Source of the DNA: Bacteroidota bacterium
Lineage (GTDB): Bacteria; Bacteroidota; Bacteroidia; Chitinophagales; LD1
Assembly (NCBI GenBank): GCA_947479455.1
Contig: CANJZE010000001.1
Span: forward strand, 1 to 64,000
Length of the DNA: 64,000 nt
Direction of reading: 5' to 3'
The notes below the pieces were generated by a model. That model did no database searches. It was not told where the DNA came from and saw only the letters and a program-made list of their open reading frames with translations. Within the stretch, counting starts at the first letter, position 1, and each line of letters begins with the position of its first letter. Shown piece after piece: positions 63,445 to 64,000 of the stretch. A program made the translations under genes and the position numbers.

Positions 63445-64000
63445 ATGAAAAAAAAATACGCTCTTCTCTACCTTTTAGTAATCGGATTCTGTTGGGGGCT
63501 ACAGGCTCAAACCACGTTCACCGTGGCATTGAAAGTTTATCCCGATAATCCGGTTTACGGTGGCGATATAGTGGTGGATGGCACAACTTATCCTACTCCA
63601 AACTACACGATGCTTACGGTGAATGCCGGAAGTATAGTAAACCTGACTGCGGTTGCTGCTCCTGGTTTCCAATTTTTTAATTGGCATGTAGTGCATTCCA
63701 TCTCTCTTCCAACAGACACTTCGAACCCTATGAATTGTACCATAGTGGAAACGGATACCATTTACGCTTTCTTTGTTCCACAGGCTGCACCCGATAGTTT
63801 TAATGTAGTTATACAAGCGGTACCTAACATAGCAGGCAATATATCGGTCAATGGAAATCTTTATGCAAGTCCAAATTATCCTTACACCGTTCGTGTAGAA
63901 ACCGGAACGGTTTTAAATGCTACTGAAACACCGAACCCAACCTGGCATTTTGTAAACTGGCAATTGCTGCAACACACACCACTACCCGCAGATACTTCGC
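63445..64000 (+). CDS. Exported repeat protein (partial, runs off the right edge)
   Basis: A frame open from ATG 63445 to the last base, at least 185 residues with no stop. The signal peptide MKKKYALLYLLVIGFCWGLQ ends AQ. Two tandem repeats of about 95 residues follow, with the pattern GGDIVVDGTTYPTPNYTMLT / GNISVNGNLYASPNYPYTVR and then FxFxNW and LPTDTS/LPADTS. The hydrophobic and glycine pattern is like InlB B-repeat-type (Flg_new) domains of surface proteins. A T9SS sorting tail may lie beyond the window. Further repeats are likely. Confidence 0.8.
   Translation, partial: MKKKYALLYLLVIGFCWGLQAQTTFTVALKVYPDNPVYGGDIVVDGTTYPTPNYTMLTVNAGSIVNLTAVAAPGFQFFNWHVVHSISLPTDTSNPMNCTIVETDTIYAFFVPQAAPDSFNVVIQAVPNIAGNISVNGNLYASPNYPYTVRVETGTVLNATETPNPTWHFVNWQLLQHTPLPADTS

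Noticed and set aside
1..64000. CRISPR arrays, tRNA or rRNA genes, insertion sequences, prophage
   Set aside because: I looked for direct repeats with regular spacers, cloverleaf-like blocks, transposase or integrase motifs and found none. The short tandem repeats are 7 to 11 bases and do not form CRISPR units.

Overview
The window comes from the chromosome of a member of the Bacteroidota. The evidence is the type IX secretion (T9SS) C-terminal sorting domains on several large proteins, SprB-type repeats, a gingipain-like PorU2-type sortase beside a PorV/PorQ-like barrel, the rpmB-rpmG-DUF4295-ftsY-rimO block, bacillithiol gene bshC, and many promoters with the Bacteroidota -7 element TAnnTTTG (or TAnnTTCG) instead of a sigma70 -10. 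A complete mevalonate-type kinase/decarboxylase set suggests a Flavobacteriales-like or allied lineage, but I cannot place it below phylum. Base composition and codon use look even, and there is no phage, transposase, CRISPR array, tRNA or rRNA.

Layout: 1-4.9 kb holds translation genes (rpmB, rpmG, DUF4295, ftsY, rimO) and bshC. 4.9-13 kb holds clpX, a 2-oxo acid dehydrogenase E2, a DUF5723 outer-membrane protein, ffh, a tiny lipoprotein and an mpl-like peptidoglycan ligase. 13-24.8 kb has an M43 metalloprotease with a T9SS tail, a 1219-aa NtrY-like histidine kinase, and a minus-strand run of a T9SS/SprB protein, a Nudix hydrolase and three GHMP proteins of the mevalonate pathway. 24.9-33.4 kb has lipA, an Mpo1-like membrane protein, a DUF1571 protein with a LysM-like insert, a T9SS type B adhesin-like protein, pdhB and a long acyl-CoA dehydrogenase. 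33.6-46 kb is an envelope region: PorU2-type sortase, PorV-like protein, subtilase and LptD. 46-64 kb has an amidase, pyrB/pyrR, SWIB protein, purine nucleoside phosphorylase, a porin, an aldo/keto reductase-isochorismatase-TPP enzyme cluster, DUF1573-ruvX-def, glutamate dehydrogenase, asparagine synthase, DUF421, a desaturase, and the start of an exported repeat protein cut by the right edge.

Two themes run through the window. First, lipoate-dependent metabolism (E2, lipA, pdhB) and surface export (T9SS substrates, sortase, barrel proteins, LptD) are spread over separate small operons. Second, short non-coding-type repeats, both 7- or 8-base tandem words and small palindromes, occur between genes and also inside open reading frames: in both linkers of the E2, in the signal peptide of the porin, in a linker of the TPP enzyme and in bshC. 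This repeat invasion is the most unusual feature. Other points worth checking are four TTGTCA boxes spaced exactly 11 bp apart, a candidate structured RNA ending in a strong terminator at 33.4-33.6 kb, a stack of hairpins at the left edge, and several genes whose -7 element lies only 4-6 bases before the start codon, which implies leaderless mRNAs.
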